A stretch of 64,000 nucleotides of DNA from Pseudomonas sp. MUP55 (GCF_034043515.1 NZ_CP138214.1:5091501-5155500); one strand, 5' to 3'. Shown: positions 8,427 to 18,429, counted from the first letter of the stretch. A program made the numbers and translations. Notes: generated by a model not told the origin, from the sequence alone.

Positions 8427-9866
8427 TCAATTCCCCTTTTGCTGGATGTCGTCGTGCTCGTTGCCGGTGCCATCATCGGCAGCGGAGAGCGGACGGGCCG
8501 GTGTGCGTTTCTGCCCCGGGCCACCATGGGCCGGTTCAGTGGCCATGTGAATCACAGGTCCTTTGCGCACCAGACGCATCATGTAACCCAGGCCCGCGCC
8601 AAACAGCGCGAAGTACACCACCACGAACAGCACCAGGGTGATGGTCATCTGCGCCAGGCTATGCCCGGAGGACGCATCCGCCGTACGCATCAGCCCGTAG
8701 ACCACCCACGGCTGGCGCCCGATTTCGGTGGTGAACCAGCCGGCGAGGATTGCGATCAGACCCGACGGCCCCATCCACAGTGCCAGGTAGAGGAACGGCC
8801 TGGACGTGTACATCTTGCCGCCCCGGCGCAACCACAGGCTGAACAAGCCGGTGAAGATCATCAAAAAGCCCAGGCCGACCATGACCCGGAACGACCAGAA
8901 CACCACGGTCGAATTAGGCCGGTCTTCAGGCGGGAACTCCTTGAGCGCCGGCACCTGTTTATCCAGCGAGTGGGTCAGGATCAGGCTGCCCAAATAGGGG
9001 ATTTCCACCGCGTACTTGGTCTTTTCGGCTTTCATGTCCGGCCAGCCGAACAGGATCAGCGGCGTGGGCTCGTTGCCGATGTTTTCCCAGTGCCCCTCAA
9101 TCGCAGCGATTTTTGCCGGTTGATGCTTCAGGGTATTAAGCCCGTGGAAGTCGCCGATCACCGCCTGGATAGGCGCAACGATCAACGCCATCCACATTGC
9201 CATCGAGAGCATTTTGCGGATCGCCGGGTTGTCCTTGCCGCGCAGCAGGTGCCAGGCCGCCGACGAGCCGACAAAGAACGCTGTGGCGACGAAGGCCGCG
9301 GTGGCCATGTGCGCCAGGCGATAGGGGAACGATGGGTTGAAGACCACGGCGAACCAATCGGTGGGAATCACTCGGCCATCGACAATTTCAAAGCCTTGTG
9401 GCGTCTGCATCCAGCTATTGGACGAGAGGATCCAGAAGGTCGAGATCAGCGTACCGATGGCCACCATCACGGTGGAGAAGAAGTGCAGGTTGCGCCCCAC
9501 CTTGTTCCAGCCGAACAGCATCACGCCGAGGAAACCTGCCTCCAGGAAGAACGCCGTGAGCACTTCGTACGTCAGCAACGGCCCGGTGACGGCGCCGGCG
9601 AAGTCCGAGAACCGGCTCCAGTTGGTGCCGAACTGATAGGCCATGACCAGGCCGGAGACCACCCCCATGCCGAAGTTGACGGCAAAGATCTTCGACCAGA
9701 AATGGTAGAGGTCACGGTAGGTGTCGTTGCGGGTCTTGAGCCACAAGCCCTCCAGCACCGCAAGGTAACTGGCCAGGCCGATGGTGATCGCCGGGAACAG
9801 GATGTGAAACGAGATGGTGAACGCAAATTGAATTCGGGCGAGATCTAGCGCCTCCAAACCGAACAT
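8427..9866 (-). CDS. cioA: Cyanide-insensitive bd-type quinol oxidase subunit I
   Basis: The 479-aa subunit I carries the haems and quinol site of the cyanide-insensitive oxidase. The N terminus MFGLEALDLARIQFAFT, the haem-ligand region FHILFPAITIG and the conserved GRQPWVVYGLMRTADA segment identify CydA/CioA. GGAAGACTT precedes the ATG. The operon order cioA-cioB-DUF2474 is normal for Pseudomonas. A perfect ANR/FNR site lies about 160 bases upstream (10025-10038). In P. aeruginosa cioAB is repressed by ANR at low oxygen and induced by cyanide; the same control is likely here. Confidence 0.95.
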   Translation of the reverse strand: MFGLEALDLARIQFAFTISFHILFPAITIGLASYLAVLEGLWLKTRNDTYRDLYHFWSKIFAVNFGMGVVSGLVMAYQFGTNWSRFSDFAGAVTGPLLTYEVLTAFFLEAGFLGVMLFGWNKVGRNLHFFSTVMVAIGTLISTFWILSSNSWMQTPQGFEIVDGRVIPTDWFAVVFNPSFPYRLAHMATAAFVATAFFVGSSAAWHLLRGKDNPAIRKMLSMAMWMALIVAPIQAVIGDFHGLNTLKHQPAKIAAIEGHWENIGNEPTPLILFGWPDMKAEKTKYAVEIPYLGSLILTHSLDKQVPALKEFPPEDRPNSTVVFWSFRVMVGLGFLMIFTGLFSLWLRRGGKMYTSRPFLYLALWMGPSGLIAILAGWFTTEIGRQPWVVYGLMRTADASSGHSLAQMTITLVLFVVVYFALFGAGLGYMMRLVRKGPVIHMATEPAHGGPGQKRTPARPLSAADDGTGNEHDDIQQKGN

Positions 9867-10024
9867 AAGTCTTCCTCTGTCAGGTAATACCGGCTGCGGG
9901 CTAGGAGCCTGCACCCACTGCCCCCACGGGATATGGAGTGTGGCGAATTTCAATTCGTTTCTTTTTTTACCCGTCACGCAGGGAATCTGGCCTTTCGGCC
10001 GCCAGAACAATCCCGGTACAGGGT

Positions 10025-10038
10025 TTGATCTGGATCAA
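10025..10038. promoter_or_regulatory. Perfect ANR/FNR-type operator upstream of cioAB
   Basis: TTGATCTGGATCAA is an exact match to the ANR/FNR consensus TTGATNNNNATCAA and a full palindrome outside the 4-base spacer. It lies in the divergent intergenic region, about 160 bases before the cioA start and about 150 before the MFS start. By precedent it should mediate oxygen control of cioAB; an effect on the MFS gene is possible. Confidence 0.85.
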
Positions 10039-10185
10039 GCATTGTTGAAAGAGTAGTCCCATTTCCGATGTCCGGTTATGTGGTCTTTTGCCGCGTGACA
10101 GCCTGCCTCACCTCGGTTATTGCAACTCTTTGTTACAACACAATGCTAATCTCGCCGTTCCTTTCGGCCCCGACCAGTACTCCCA

Positions 10186-11436
10186 ATGCCTAGCGAACCC
10201 GCGTTGCTGTTACGTCATCACCGCCCTTTCATCGCGTTCTGGCTCGCGCGGATCTTTACCGCCAGCGGCTTCCAGATGCTGACCGTGGCCATCGGCTGGA
10301 ACCTTTACCAACTGACCGGAAATGTACTGGACCTGGGGTTGGTCGGCCTGGTGGAGTTCGTGCCGCGCGTGCTGTTCATGCTGCACACCGGGCATGTGGC
10401 CGATCGCTATGAGCGGCGTAAAGTCGCCGCCATCTGCCAGACCGTACAGGCGCTGATCGCCCTGTCTTTGGCCATCGGCGGCCTGACCGGCAGCGTGACC
10501 CGCGAGATGATCTTCATCCTCGCCTTCCTGCTGGGCGCCGCGCGCTCATTCGAAATGCCCACCACCCAGGCCCTGCTGCCGAGCATCGTGCCCAGCGCGC
10601 TGTTCCCGCGAGCCGTGGCCTCGTCGCAATCGGCGCAGCAATTGGCGACCATCGTCGCCCCGGGCCTCGGCGGTTTGCTCTATGCATTCGGCAGCGTCTG
10701 GGTGTACGGCCCCACCGTGGCGCTGTACCTGATCGCCTGCGTGCTGACCTTGAACCTGCCAGCCCGCCAGACGCCGCTGAACAAAGGCAAGGCCACCCTG
10801 GACTCGCTGCTGGCAGGGATTCGCTTTATCCGCAGCCGACCGGACATCCTCGGCGCGATTTCCCTGGACCTGTTCGCCGTGCTGCTGGGCGGCGCCACGG
10901 CGTTACTGCCGGTGTTCGCCAAGGACATCCTGTTGACCGGCGCCTGGGGCCTGGGCCTGTTGCGTTCGGCACCGGCGGTGGGGGCGCTGCTGATGTCGCT
11001 GTGGCTGGCGCGCTATGCGGTGGACCGCAAAGTCGGCCGCGTGATGTTCACGGCAGTGGGTGTGTTCGGCGTGGCGACCATCGCGTTCGGGCTGTCGACA
11101 TCGTTCTGGTTCTCCCTGGCGGTGCTGGTGGTGCTGGGCGCGGCGGACATGATCAGCATGGTGATACGTGCGTCGTTCGTGCAGCTGGAAACGCCGGACG
11201 AGATGCGCGGCCGGGTGAGTGCGGTCAACGGCTTGTTTATCGGGGCGTCCAATCAACTGGGTGAGTTCGAATCGGGAATCACCGCCCATTGGTTCGGCAC
11301 CGTGCCCGCCGTGGTCATGGGCGGGATTGGTACGCTGGTGGTGACCGGGGTGTGGATCAAGCTGTTCCCGACCCTGGCCAATCGAGACCGCATGCATGTG
11401 CCGGTGGAAGAACCTGGGCTGAAGCCCACCGCATAA
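10186..11436 (+). CDS. MFS exporter of the EntS-like (MFS_3) type
   Basis: This is a 416-aa inner-membrane transporter with about 12 hydrophobic helices. Motif A between TM2 and TM3 reads HTGHVADRYERRK, a good match to GxxxDRxGRR. Overall layout resembles the EntS-type exporters that secrete siderophores or other small molecules. There is no biosynthetic cluster next to it, so the substrate is unknown. It is divergent from cioAB, and its ATG follows a short, weak ribosome-binding region. A REP pair follows the gene. Confidence 0.8.
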   Translation: MPSEPALLLRHHRPFIAFWLARIFTASGFQMLTVAIGWNLYQLTGNVLDLGLVGLVEFVPRVLFMLHTGHVADRYERRKVAAICQTVQALIALSLAIGGLTGSVTREMIFILAFLLGAARSFEMPTTQALLPSIVPSALFPRAVASSQSAQQLATIVAPGLGGLLYAFGSVWVYGPTVALYLIACVLTLNLPARQTPLNKGKATLDSLLAGIRFIRSRPDILGAISLDLFAVLLGGATALLPVFAKDILLTGAWGLGLLRSAPAVGALLMSLWLARYAVDRKVGRVMFTAVGVFGVATIAFGLSTSFWFSLAVLVVLGAADMISMVIRASFVQLETPDEMRGRVSAVNGLFIGASNQLGEFESGITAHWFGTVPAVVMGGIGTLVVTGVWIKLFPTLANRDRMHVPVEEPGLKPTA

Positions 11437-11456
11437 CCTGAGCTTGGCACAGAGCA

Positions 11457-11552
11457 AATGTGGGAGGGGGCTTGCCCCCGATAGCGGTGGATCAGTTTGC
11501 TTATGCTTGGACTGAAACTCAGCCATCGGGGGCAAGCCCCCTCCCACATTTA
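11457..11552. repeat. REP pair (GGGGGCTTGCCCCC family)
   Basis: AATGTGGGAGGGGGCTTGCC is followed by CCCGATAGCGGTGGGTCAG, and an inverted copy ends CAAGCCCCCTCCCACATTT. It sits between the ends of the convergent MFS and paoC genes. This is the commonest REP family in the window. Confidence 0.9.
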
Positions 11553-11579
11553 GATCTCCATGGGTTTGGAAGAACTGGG

Positions 11580-13763
11580 TCAGAGCACCTTGTCGAGGGT
11601 GATCGGAAATTCCCTTACCCGCTTGCCGGTGGCGTGATAAATCGCGTTCGCCACCGCTGCCGCAACCCCGACAATGCCGATTTCGCCGACGCCCTTGGAC
11701 CCCAGCGCATTGACCACTTCGTCGTGCTCTTCGACAAACACCACATCAATCTCACCGATATCGGCGTTCACCGGGACGTGATACTCGGCCAGGCTGTGGT
11801 TCATATAGCGGCCCAGCTGATGGTCAATCTGGGTCTCTTCGTGCAGCGCCATGCCAATGCCCCACACCACCCCGCCGAGGATCTGGCTGCGCGCCATTTT
11901 CGGGTTAACCACGCGCCCGGCCGCAATCGCGCTGACCACGCGGCTGACCTTGATGGTGCCAAGGTCCTCATCCACCCGTACTTCGACGAATACCGCCGAG
12001 TGGGTGGCGGTGGCATAGCCTTCGCGCTTCTTGTCGGGCTCGCTGTCGACCTGCACCTCCAGCGCGTCTTCACCGCTGTCCTTGACCAACTGGGCCAACG
12101 ACACACTCACGTCGCCGGTATGCAACTGGCCGCCTTCGAACCGAACGGTTTGAGCATCCTTGAACACCGGATACACCTGCCGAGCGGTCGCCAGCAGCTT
12201 GGCATTGAGCGCCTCACAGGCCTGTTGCACGGCGGTGCCGACGGAAGACACGGTAAACGAGCCGCCCTGCAGCGGCGCCGTGGGCAAGGATGAATCGCCC
12301 AGCAGAAAGCTGACGTCAGCCATCGCCACGCCACTGGCCTGAGCGGCGATCTGGGTCATCACGGTGTAAGTGCCCGTGCCGATATCAGTGGTGGCGCTGC
12401 TGACGGTGAGTTTGCCCTGTGTATCGATGCGCGCCCTGGCGCTGGCTTTCATCTGCATGGCTTCCCACACGCCACCGGCCATGCCCCAGCCGATCAACTG
12501 GCGACCATCGCGCATGCTGCGCGGTTCGGGGTTGCGCTGGCTCCAGCCAAAACGCTCGGCGCCTTCGCTGTAACACTCGCGCAGGGCTTTGCTTGACCAG
12601 GGTTTGTCTTCGTTCTGGTTACGCTCGGCGTAGTTGATCAGGCGCAGTTGCACCGGGTCGATGGCCAGCGCACAGGCCAGTTCGTCCATCGCACACTCAA
12701 GGCCCAGCACGCCCAGGGCGGCGCCGGGGGCGCGCATGTCCAGCGGGGTGTAGACGTCCAGCGGCACCAGTTTGTAGGTCAACTGCACGTTATCGCAGTG
12801 GTAGAGCATGCCGCTCCATTCCACCACGTGTTCGCTGAAATCCTCGAAGCGTGAGGTCTGGCCAACCGCGGTGTGCCCCAGGGCCAGCAGGCGCCCATTG
12901 GCGGCGGCGCCCATTTGCAAGCGCTGCAGGGTGCGCGGGCGGTAGCCGAAAGTGAACATCTGCTGGCGGGTCAGGGTCACGCGCACCGAGCGTTTAAGCG
13001 CCAGCGAGGCCATCACCGCCAGCGGCAGTTGGTACTGCGGGCGCAGGCCTGAACCAAAGGCGCCACCGACGAACGCGGCGAAGACGCGCACCTGGCTTTT
13101 GTCCAGGCCGAACACTTTTTGCACATAGGCCTGGCAGTTCTGCGGGCCCTGGGTCTTGTCGTGGATATGCAGGGTGCCGTCGGGCTGGTACAGCACGGTA
13201 CTGGCGTGAGGCTCCATCGGGTTGTGGTGTTCGATGGGCGTGCTGTAGTGCAAGTCGAGGCTGATGGCGGCACCGGCCCACTCGGCCTGGAAGTTGCCAC
13301 GCGGTCCGGGCGGTGTCTGGGGCGAAGGGTGGGCCAGTTCCTGCTGGGTGATCAGGTCCGTTTCGAAGGCTTCGGCCGCGTATTCGATGTCGACCAGCGA
13401 GCCGGCATGCCGCGCCAATTCCAGGTTATCGGCCAGCACCAGGGCCAGGGGTTGGCCGCTGTAGAGCACGCGGTCGTTGTACAGCGGACGAAACGGCGAA
13501 CCGTCGGCGGCGTCCGCATCGGCGAAGGCATCGTCATAGCTGGCGATTTTCGGGCGGTTGAGATGATCGATCACCGCCACCACGCCCGGCAGCGCCAGGG
13601 CCCGGGAGGCATCGATGCGAATGACCCGACCTTTGGCGATCGTGCTCGACACCACGCTGCCATGCAGCAGGCCGTCCTCGGGAAATTCACCGGCATAGCG
13701 CGCTTGGCCGGTGACCTTGAGCAGACCGTCGACACGGTCCAGGGGTTTGCCGACGGCGCTCAT
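11580..13763 (-). CDS. paoC: Molybdenum-cofactor subunit of an aldehyde oxidoreductase (PaoC-like)
   Basis: The 727-aa large subunit of a xanthine-dehydrogenase-family enzyme binds molybdopterin cytosine dinucleotide and oxidises aldehydes or related carbonyls. It opens with MSAVGKPLDRVDGLLKVTG, typical of these subunits. Glycine-rich cofactor-binding segments (GGAFGSGLRPQ, about residue 240) follow, and near the C terminus the catalytic glutamate sits in SKGVGEIGIVG. It overlaps the FAD-subunit gene by four bases (ATGA) in a three-gene operon. Substrate specificity cannot be read from the sequence. Confidence 0.9.
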   Translation of the reverse strand: MSAVGKPLDRVDGLLKVTGQARYAGEFPEDGLLHGSVVSSTIAKGRVIRIDASRALALPGVVAVIDHLNRPKIASYDDAFADADAADGSPFRPLYNDRVLYSGQPLALVLADNLELARHAGSLVDIEYAAEAFETDLITQQELAHPSPQTPPGPRGNFQAEWAGAAISLDLHYSTPIEHHNPMEPHASTVLYQPDGTLHIHDKTQGPQNCQAYVQKVFGLDKSQVRVFAAFVGGAFGSGLRPQYQLPLAVMASLALKRSVRVTLTRQQMFTFGYRPRTLQRLQMGAAANGRLLALGHTAVGQTSRFEDFSEHVVEWSGMLYHCDNVQLTYKLVPLDVYTPLDMRAPGAALGVLGLECAMDELACALAIDPVQLRLINYAERNQNEDKPWSSKALRECYSEGAERFGWSQRNPEPRSMRDGRQLIGWGMAGGVWEAMQMKASARARIDTQGKLTVSSATTDIGTGTYTVMTQIAAQASGVAMADVSFLLGDSSLPTAPLQGGSFTVSSVGTAVQQACEALNAKLLATARQVYPVFKDAQTVRFEGGQLHTGDVSVSLAQLVKDSGEDALEVQVDSEPDKKREGYATATHSAVFVEVRVDEDLGTIKVSRVVSAIAAGRVVNPKMARSQILGGVVWGIGMALHEETQIDHQLGRYMNHSLAEYHVPVNADIGEIDVVFVEEHDEVVNALGSKGVGEIGIVGVAAAVANAIYHATGKRVREFPITLDKVL

Positions 13764-14749
13764 GGCTGTTCTCCTGCGACCGCAGCGTCGCTCAGTGCAC
13801 GAATGACTGCGCGGCGCGCCAGCTTGATCTTGAAACCGTTGTATTGCAGCGGCTCGGCATCTTGCAGCAGGGCTTCGGCGGCGTCACTGAAGGTTTCGCG
13901 GCTGACCGTGCGGCCTATCAGCGAAGCCTCCACCGCGCGGTCGCGCCAGGGTTTGTGGGCCACACCGCCGAGGGCCAGGCGGGCGTCGATGATCTCGTCG
14001 CCGTCCAGCTCAAGGGCAGCGGCAACCGACACCAGCGCGAAGGCATAGGAAGCACGGTCGCGGATTTTCAGGTAATGGCTGTGGCGGGCCAGGTTGTCGG
14101 CGGGCAATTCAATGGCGGTGATCAGCTCGTCGTCGGCCAACTGGTTGTCGCGTTGCGGCGCATCCCCGGGCAGGCGGTGGAAGTCGGCAAACTCGATCAC
14201 CCGCGCCCCGCCGCGCCCTTCGACATGCACCCGCGCCTCCAGCGCCGCCAGGGCCACGCACATGTCCGAGGGATGGGTGGCGACGCACTGCTCGCTGGCG
14301 CCGAGGATCGCATGGATGCGGTTCAAGCCGGTGCGCGCCGGGCAGCCGCTGCCGGGCTCGCGCTTGTTGCACGGCACCGTGGCGTCATAAAAGTAGTAGC
14401 AACGGGTGCGTTGCAGCAGGTTGCCACCGGTACTGGCCATGTTGCGCAACTGCGGCGAGGCCCCGGCAAGAATGGCCTGGGACAGCAACGGGTAGCGTTG
14501 CTCGATGAGCGGGTGCCACGCCAGGTCGGCATTGCTCACCAGCGCGCCGATGCGCAGGCCGCCTTCGGCGGTTTCTTCGATGGCATTGAGCGGCAACCCA
14601 GTGATATCGATCAGGTGCTCGGGGCGGCTGATGTTCTCTTTCATCAGGTCCAACAGGTTGGTGCCCCCGGCAATGAAACGCGATGCCGCGCTGCTCAAAT
14701 GCACGGCTTCGTGCACATCGGCCGGTTTGCTGTAATGGAAGGGGTTCAT
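13760..14749 (-). CDS. paoB: FAD-binding subunit of aldehyde oxidoreductase (PaoB-like)
   Basis: This 329-aa CO-dehydrogenase-type flavoprotein subunit passes electrons from the Fe-S subunit to the acceptor. The FAD-binding region includes FIAGGTNLLDLMK at about residue 27 and the TGGNLLQRTRC segment. Extra cysteines in the following loop (RCYYFYDATVPCNK and GSGCPARTG) match the additional [4Fe-4S] cluster seen in PaoB and 4-hydroxybenzoyl-CoA reductase type proteins. Start and stop each overlap a neighbour by four bases, so the operon is tightly coupled. Confidence 0.9.
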   Translation of the reverse strand: MNPFHYSKPADVHEAVHLSSAASRFIAGGTNLLDLMKENISRPEHLIDITGLPLNAIEETAEGGLRIGALVSNADLAWHPLIEQRYPLLSQAILAGASPQLRNMASTGGNLLQRTRCYYFYDATVPCNKREPGSGCPARTGLNRIHAILGASEQCVATHPSDMCVALAALEARVHVEGRGGARVIEFADFHRLPGDAPQRDNQLADDELITAIELPADNLARHSHYLKIRDRASYAFALVSVAAALELDGDEIIDARLALGGVAHKPWRDRAVEASLIGRTVSRETFSDAAEALLQDAEPLQYNGFKIKLARRAVIRALSDAAVAGEQP

Positions 14750-15270
14750 CGTTTGCCTCCCAGGTTGCTGCAGGCCGGCAATGCTTCTTCAACCGCCGCG
14801 CGGATATTGTTGTAGGCACCGCAGCGGCACAGGTTGCCGCTCATCAATTCCTGGATTTGTGCGCTATCGTGGGCGCGGCCTTCGTTGGCCAGGCCGACAG
14901 CCGAACAGATCTGGCCGGGGGTGCAGTAGCCGCACTGGAAGGCGTCGTGCTTGATAAAGGCTTGCTGCATCGGGTGCAGCTGGTCGCCGTCGGCCAGGCC
15001 TTCGATGGTGGTCAGCTCGCTGCCGTCGCACATCACGGCCAGGGTCAGGCAGGCGTTTACGCGTTTGCCGTCGCGCAAGACGGTGCAAGCGCCGCATTGG
15101 CCGTGGTCGCAGCCTTTTTTGCTGCCGACCAGGTCCAACTGTTCACGCAGCAAGTCGAGCAAGGTGGTCCAGGGCAACACACTCAATTGGCGATCCTGGC
15201 CATTCAGGGTCAAGCGTATCGGGTGGGCAACGAACGGCTGGGCCGCTGCGCCATTGGGGGTCGCGCTCAT
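14746..15270 (-). CDS. paoA: [2Fe-2S] subunit of aldehyde oxidoreductase (PaoA-like)
   Basis: The 174-aa small subunit binds two [2Fe-2S] clusters. The plant-ferredoxin-type cluster uses the cysteines in KKGCDHGQCGACTV and the downstream NAC. The second cluster uses FQCGYCTPGQ and LCRCGAY. The start is the ATG at 15268-15270, five bases after GAGG; a GTG two codons earlier is a weaker choice. Unlike E. coli PaoA there is no twin-arginine signal before the first domain, so this complex is predicted to be cytoplasmic. It is the first gene of the paoABC-like operon. Confidence 0.9.
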   Translation of the reverse strand: MSATPNGAAAQPFVAHPIRLTLNGQDRQLSVLPWTTLLDLLREQLDLVGSKKGCDHGQCGACTVLRDGKRVNACLTLAVMCDGSELTTIEGLADGDQLHPMQQAFIKHDAFQCGYCTPGQICSAVGLANEGRAHDSAQIQELMSGNLCRCGAYNNIRAAVEEALPACSNLGGKR

Positions 15271-15364
15271 AAACACCTCACGGGTTGGTACATCCGCGGC
15301 GTTCAGGAAAATCGCCGTCTCAGGGGTACGACTTCCCGGGGTTTTGAGCGTTCAAGCCAATTGA

Positions 15365-15811
15365 TCAGCGGATATTGAACTGGGCTTTCAAGGTGTTCTG
15401 CGGGGGGTTGATCGAGGTATTGGTGAATTCGAACCAGCCCTGGGCTTGCACGTTCAGGTCAAACACATAGATGTAGCCGATCAGCGTGCCCACGCCGTTG
15501 CAGGCCTCACTGATGTTTCCCACCTGGCACACCGCCGTGCGTTGCCCGTTCAACTCGGCGCCATTGAAACGGCCCATGGGGCTATTGCCCAGGCCGACCT
15601 CCATTACGGAGACCTTGGTAGGCCCACGGTGCTCGCACATCTGGGTGGTCTGCACACGTTCCGGGATGGTCTCGCTGCACTTGGCCGATTCGACCTTGAA
15701 CACCCGCACCTCGCTCAAGGCCGGTGCAGCCGCGCCCCACACCGGTGCCGCGCCGAGCCACAGGCCCAGACAGGGGATCAGAGCTAGACTCCACACATTG
15801 GCTTTTTTCAT
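15365..15811 (-). CDS. Secreted small protein, DUF4879-like
   Basis: This 148-aa protein has a clear signal peptide (about residues 1-26, hydrophobic VWSLALIPCLGLWLGAAPVWG ending at AxA). The mature part has four cysteines (AKCSE, MCEHRG, VCQVG, EACNG) that could form two disulphides. A glycine-aromatic C-terminal half reads YIYVFDLNVQAQGWFEF. It resembles the small exported DUF4879/YolA-type proteins of Bacillus and Pseudomonas; I am only moderately sure of the family. Function is unknown. It appears monocistronic. Confidence 0.75.
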   Translation of the reverse strand: MKKANVWSLALIPCLGLWLGAAPVWGAAAPALSEVRVFKVESAKCSETIPERVQTTQMCEHRGPTKVSVMEVGLGNSPMGRFNGAELNGQRTAVCQVGNISEACNGVGTLIGYIYVFDLNVQAQGWFEFTNTSINPPQNTLKAQFNIR

Positions 15812-15999
15812 GCTGTCGATGACCTGCTGTTAAACGTCGGCGCAGTATGCCTCAAGGCCATGCGCCACACAGCCTCGGCTGCTGGTATGATGCGCCGCTT
15901 TTTCCGATCCTCTCTGAAACCACAAGCGCTTGGCGCAGTTTGTGCTTTGACTTAGAGGTCAACAAATCACGACGCAAGATAGCGTCACAGGGAGCCGGC

Positions 16000-17295
16000 A
16001 TGCTGGAAAAGCTGTTTCAACTCAAAGCCCACAACACCAACGTGCGCACCGAGATTCTCGCGGGTATCACGACGTTCCTGGCCATGGCCTACATCCTGTT
16101 CGTGAACCCGAGCATCCTCGGCGAAACCGGCATGGACAAAGGCGCGGTGTTCGTCGCGACCTGCCTGGCGGCGGCCATCGGTTCGACCGTGATGGGCCTG
16201 ATCGCCAACTACCCGATCGCCCTGGCGCCGGGCATGGGCCTCAATGCCTTCTTCACCTACACCGTGGTCCTGCACATGGGCCATACCTGGCAGGTGGCAT
16301 TGGGCGCGGTGTTCATTTCGGCGGTGCTGTTCTTCCTGCTGTCGATCTTTCGTATCCGTGAGTGGATCATCAACAGCATCCCCCTGCCCCTGCGTTCGGC
16401 CATTGCCGCCGGTATCGGCCTGTTCCTGGCACTGATCGCCCTGCACAACGCCGGTATCGTGGTGAGCAACCCGGCCACCATGGTCGGCCTGGGTGACCTG
16501 AAACAACCCGCGCCAATCCTGGCTACCCTCGGTTTCGCGCTGATCGTGGCGCTGGAAGCCCTGGCCGTGCGCGGTGCCGTGCTGATCGGCATCCTGGCGG
16601 TTACCATCGTGTCCATCGTCATGGGCTTCACCCCGTTTGGCGGCGTGACCTCGATGCCGCCGTCCCTGGCCCCGACCTTCCTGCAACTGGACATCAAGGG
16701 CGCGCTGGACATCGGCCTGGTCAGCGTGATCTTCGCGTTCCTGTTCGTCGACCTGTTCGACAACTCCGGCACCCTGATCGGCGTGGCCAAGCGCGCCGGG
16801 CTGATGGGCAAGGACGGCCATATGCCGAAAATGGGCCGTGCGCTGATCGCCGACAGTACGGCGGCCATGGCCGGTTCCCTGCTGGGCACCTCGACCACCA
16901 CCAGCTACATCGAATCCGCAGCCGGCGTGAGCGCCGGGGGCCGTACCGGCTTGACCGCCATCGTGGTCGCGATCCTGTTTCTGCTGGCGCTGTTCTTCTC
17001 GCCACTGGCGGCCAGCGTGCCGGCCTTCGCCACCGCGCCGGCGCTGCTGTTCGTGGCCGTGCTGATGACATCGGGCCTGGCTGAAATCGACTGGGACGAC
17101 ATTACTGTGGCAGCGCCGGTGGTGATCACCGCCCTGGCGATGCCCTTCACTTACTCCATCGCCAACGGCATCGCCTTCGGTTTCATCGCCTGGACCGCCA
17201 TCAAGCTGCTTTCGGGCCGCTACCGTGAGCTGAACCCGGCACTGGTGATTCTGTCGATTCTGTTCGTGATCAAGCTGGGCTGGTTCAACGCATGA
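16000..17295 (+). CDS. NCS2-family adenine/guanine/hypoxanthine permease
   Basis: This is a 431-aa inner-membrane purine:proton symporter of the AzgA type. It starts at the ATG at 16000, where GGGAG lies six bases upstream ([18 protein letters not shown] is the usual N terminus). Diagnostic regions are [17 protein letters not shown] (TM1), MGLNAFFTY (TM3 substrate region), [20 protein letters not shown] and [20 protein letters not shown]. Which purine is carried cannot be told. It overlaps trmA by four bases, suggesting co-transcription. No purine riboswitch was recognised upstream. Confidence 0.92.
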   Translation: MLEKLFQLKAHNTNVRTEILAGITTFLAMAYILFVNPSILGETGMDKGAVFVATCLAAAIGSTVMGLIANYPIALAPGMGLNAFFTYTVVLHMGHTWQVALGAVFISAVLFFLLSIFRIREWIINSIPLPLRSAIAAGIGLFLALIALHNAGIVVSNPATMVGLGDLKQPAPILATLGFALIVALEALAVRGAVLIGILAVTIVSIVMGFTPFGGVTSMPPSLAPTFLQLDIKGALDIGLVSVIFAFLFVDLFDNSGTLIGVAKRAGLMGKDGHMPKMGRALIADSTAAMAGSLLGTSTTTSYIESAAGVSAGGRTGLTAIVVAILFLLALFFSPLAASVPAFATAPALLFVAVLMTSGLAEIDWDDITVAAPVVITALAMPFTYSIANGIAFGFIAWTAIKLLSGRYRELNPALVILSILFVIKLGWFNA

Positions 17296-18371
17296 CTTTC
17301 GACGCCGCACGCTACACCGCTCAACTGCAAGACAAGGTCACGCGCCTGCGTGACCTGCTGGCACCCTTCGATGCGCCCGAGCCGCAGGTCTTTGACTCGC
17401 CGCTGCAGCACTTTCGCCTGCGCGCCGAGTTCCGCCTGTGGCGCGAAGGCGGGGATCGCCACTACGCGATGTTCGCCCAGGACGACAAGCGCACGCCGAT
17501 CCTGATCGAAGAGTTCCCCATCGCCAGCCAGCGCATCAACCAGTTGATGCCCCAGCTCAAGGCCGCCTGGCAAGCCAGCGCAGCCCTGAGCCACAAACTG
17601 TTTCAGGTGGAGTTCCTCACCACGCTGGCCGGTGATGCGATGATCACCCTGTGCTATCACCGCCCGCTGGATGAGCACTGGCACACCGCCGCCAACCAGC
17701 TGGCGACCGAGCTGAACGTGAGCATCATCGGCCGCTCCAAGGGCAAGCGCGATGTGATCGGTCACGACTACGTGGTGGAAAAACTCGACGTGGGCGGCCG
17801 CACCTTCAGCTACCGCCAACCCGAAGGCGCTTTCACCCAGCCCAACGGCACGGTGAACCAGAAGATGCTCAACTGGGCGTACGACGCCCTGGGTGATCGC
17901 CCGGATGACCTGCTGGAGCTGTACTGCGGCAACGGCAACTTCACCCTGCCGCTGGCAACCCGCGTGCGTAACGTGCTGGCCACCGAAATCAGCAAGACGT
18001 CGGTCAATGCTGCCTTGAGCAACCTCGATGAAAATGCCGTGGGCAACGTCACCCTGGTGCGTCTGTCTGCCGAAGAACTCACCGAGGCGCTCAATGAAGT
18101 GCGCCCGTTCCGCCGCCTGCAGGGCATCGACCTGAAAAGCTACGAATTCGGCAGCGTATTCGTCGACCCGCCCCGTGCCGGCATGGACCCGGACACCTGC
18201 GAACTCACCCGGCGTTTCGACAACATCCTGTACATCTCCTGCAACCCGGAAACACTGGCGGCGAACATTGCGCAGTTGCACGACACGCACCGCATTACCC
18301 AGTGCGCAATGTTTGACCAGTTTCCGTGGACCCACCATATGGAATCGGGTGTGTTGCTGACCCGCCGATAA
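17292..18371 (+). CDS. trmA: tRNA (uracil-5-)-methyltransferase TrmA
   Basis: TrmA makes 5-methyluridine at position 54 in the T-loop of tRNAs using S-adenosylmethionine. The 359-aa protein shows the SAM-binding [16 protein letters not shown] at about residue 210, the [10 protein letters not shown] motif at about 290, and the catalytic cysteine in [11 protein letters not shown] at about 316. Its ATG overlaps the purine permease stop, an unusual but translationally coupled pairing. A strong hairpin follows at 18406-18429. Confidence 0.96.
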   Translation: MTFDAARYTAQLQDKVTRLRDLLAPFDAPEPQVFDSPLQHFRLRAEFRLWREGGDRHYAMFAQDDKRTPILIEEFPIASQRINQLMPQLKAAWQASAALSHKLFQVEFLTTLAGDAMITLCYHRPLDEHWHTAANQLATELNVSIIGRSKGKRDVIGHDYVVEKLDVGGRTFSYRQPEGAFTQPNGTVNQKMLNWAYDALGDRPDDLLELYCGNGNFTLPLATRVRNVLATEISKTSVNAALSNLDENAVGNVTLVRLSAEELTEALNEVRPFRRLQGIDLKSYEFGSVFVDPPRAGMDPDTCELTRRFDNILYISCNPETLAANIAQLHDTHRITQCAMFDQFPWTHHMESGVLLTRR

Positions 18372-18405
18372 AATCTGTCAGGCATCAAAAGATTAGTGAC
18401 GACGA

Positions 18406-18429
18406 ACAACCCGGCGAACGCCGGGTTGT
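18406..18429 (+). terminator. Terminator-like hairpin after trmA
   Basis: ACAACCCGGC-GAAC-GCCGGGTTGT is a perfect 10-bp stem with a 4-base loop, 35 bases after the trmA stop. There is no T run behind it, so efficiency is uncertain. Confidence 0.6.

Noticed and set aside
15880..15999. Possible purine riboswitch before the NCS2 permease
   Set aside because: No three-way junction or conserved purine-aptamer loops could be recognised.
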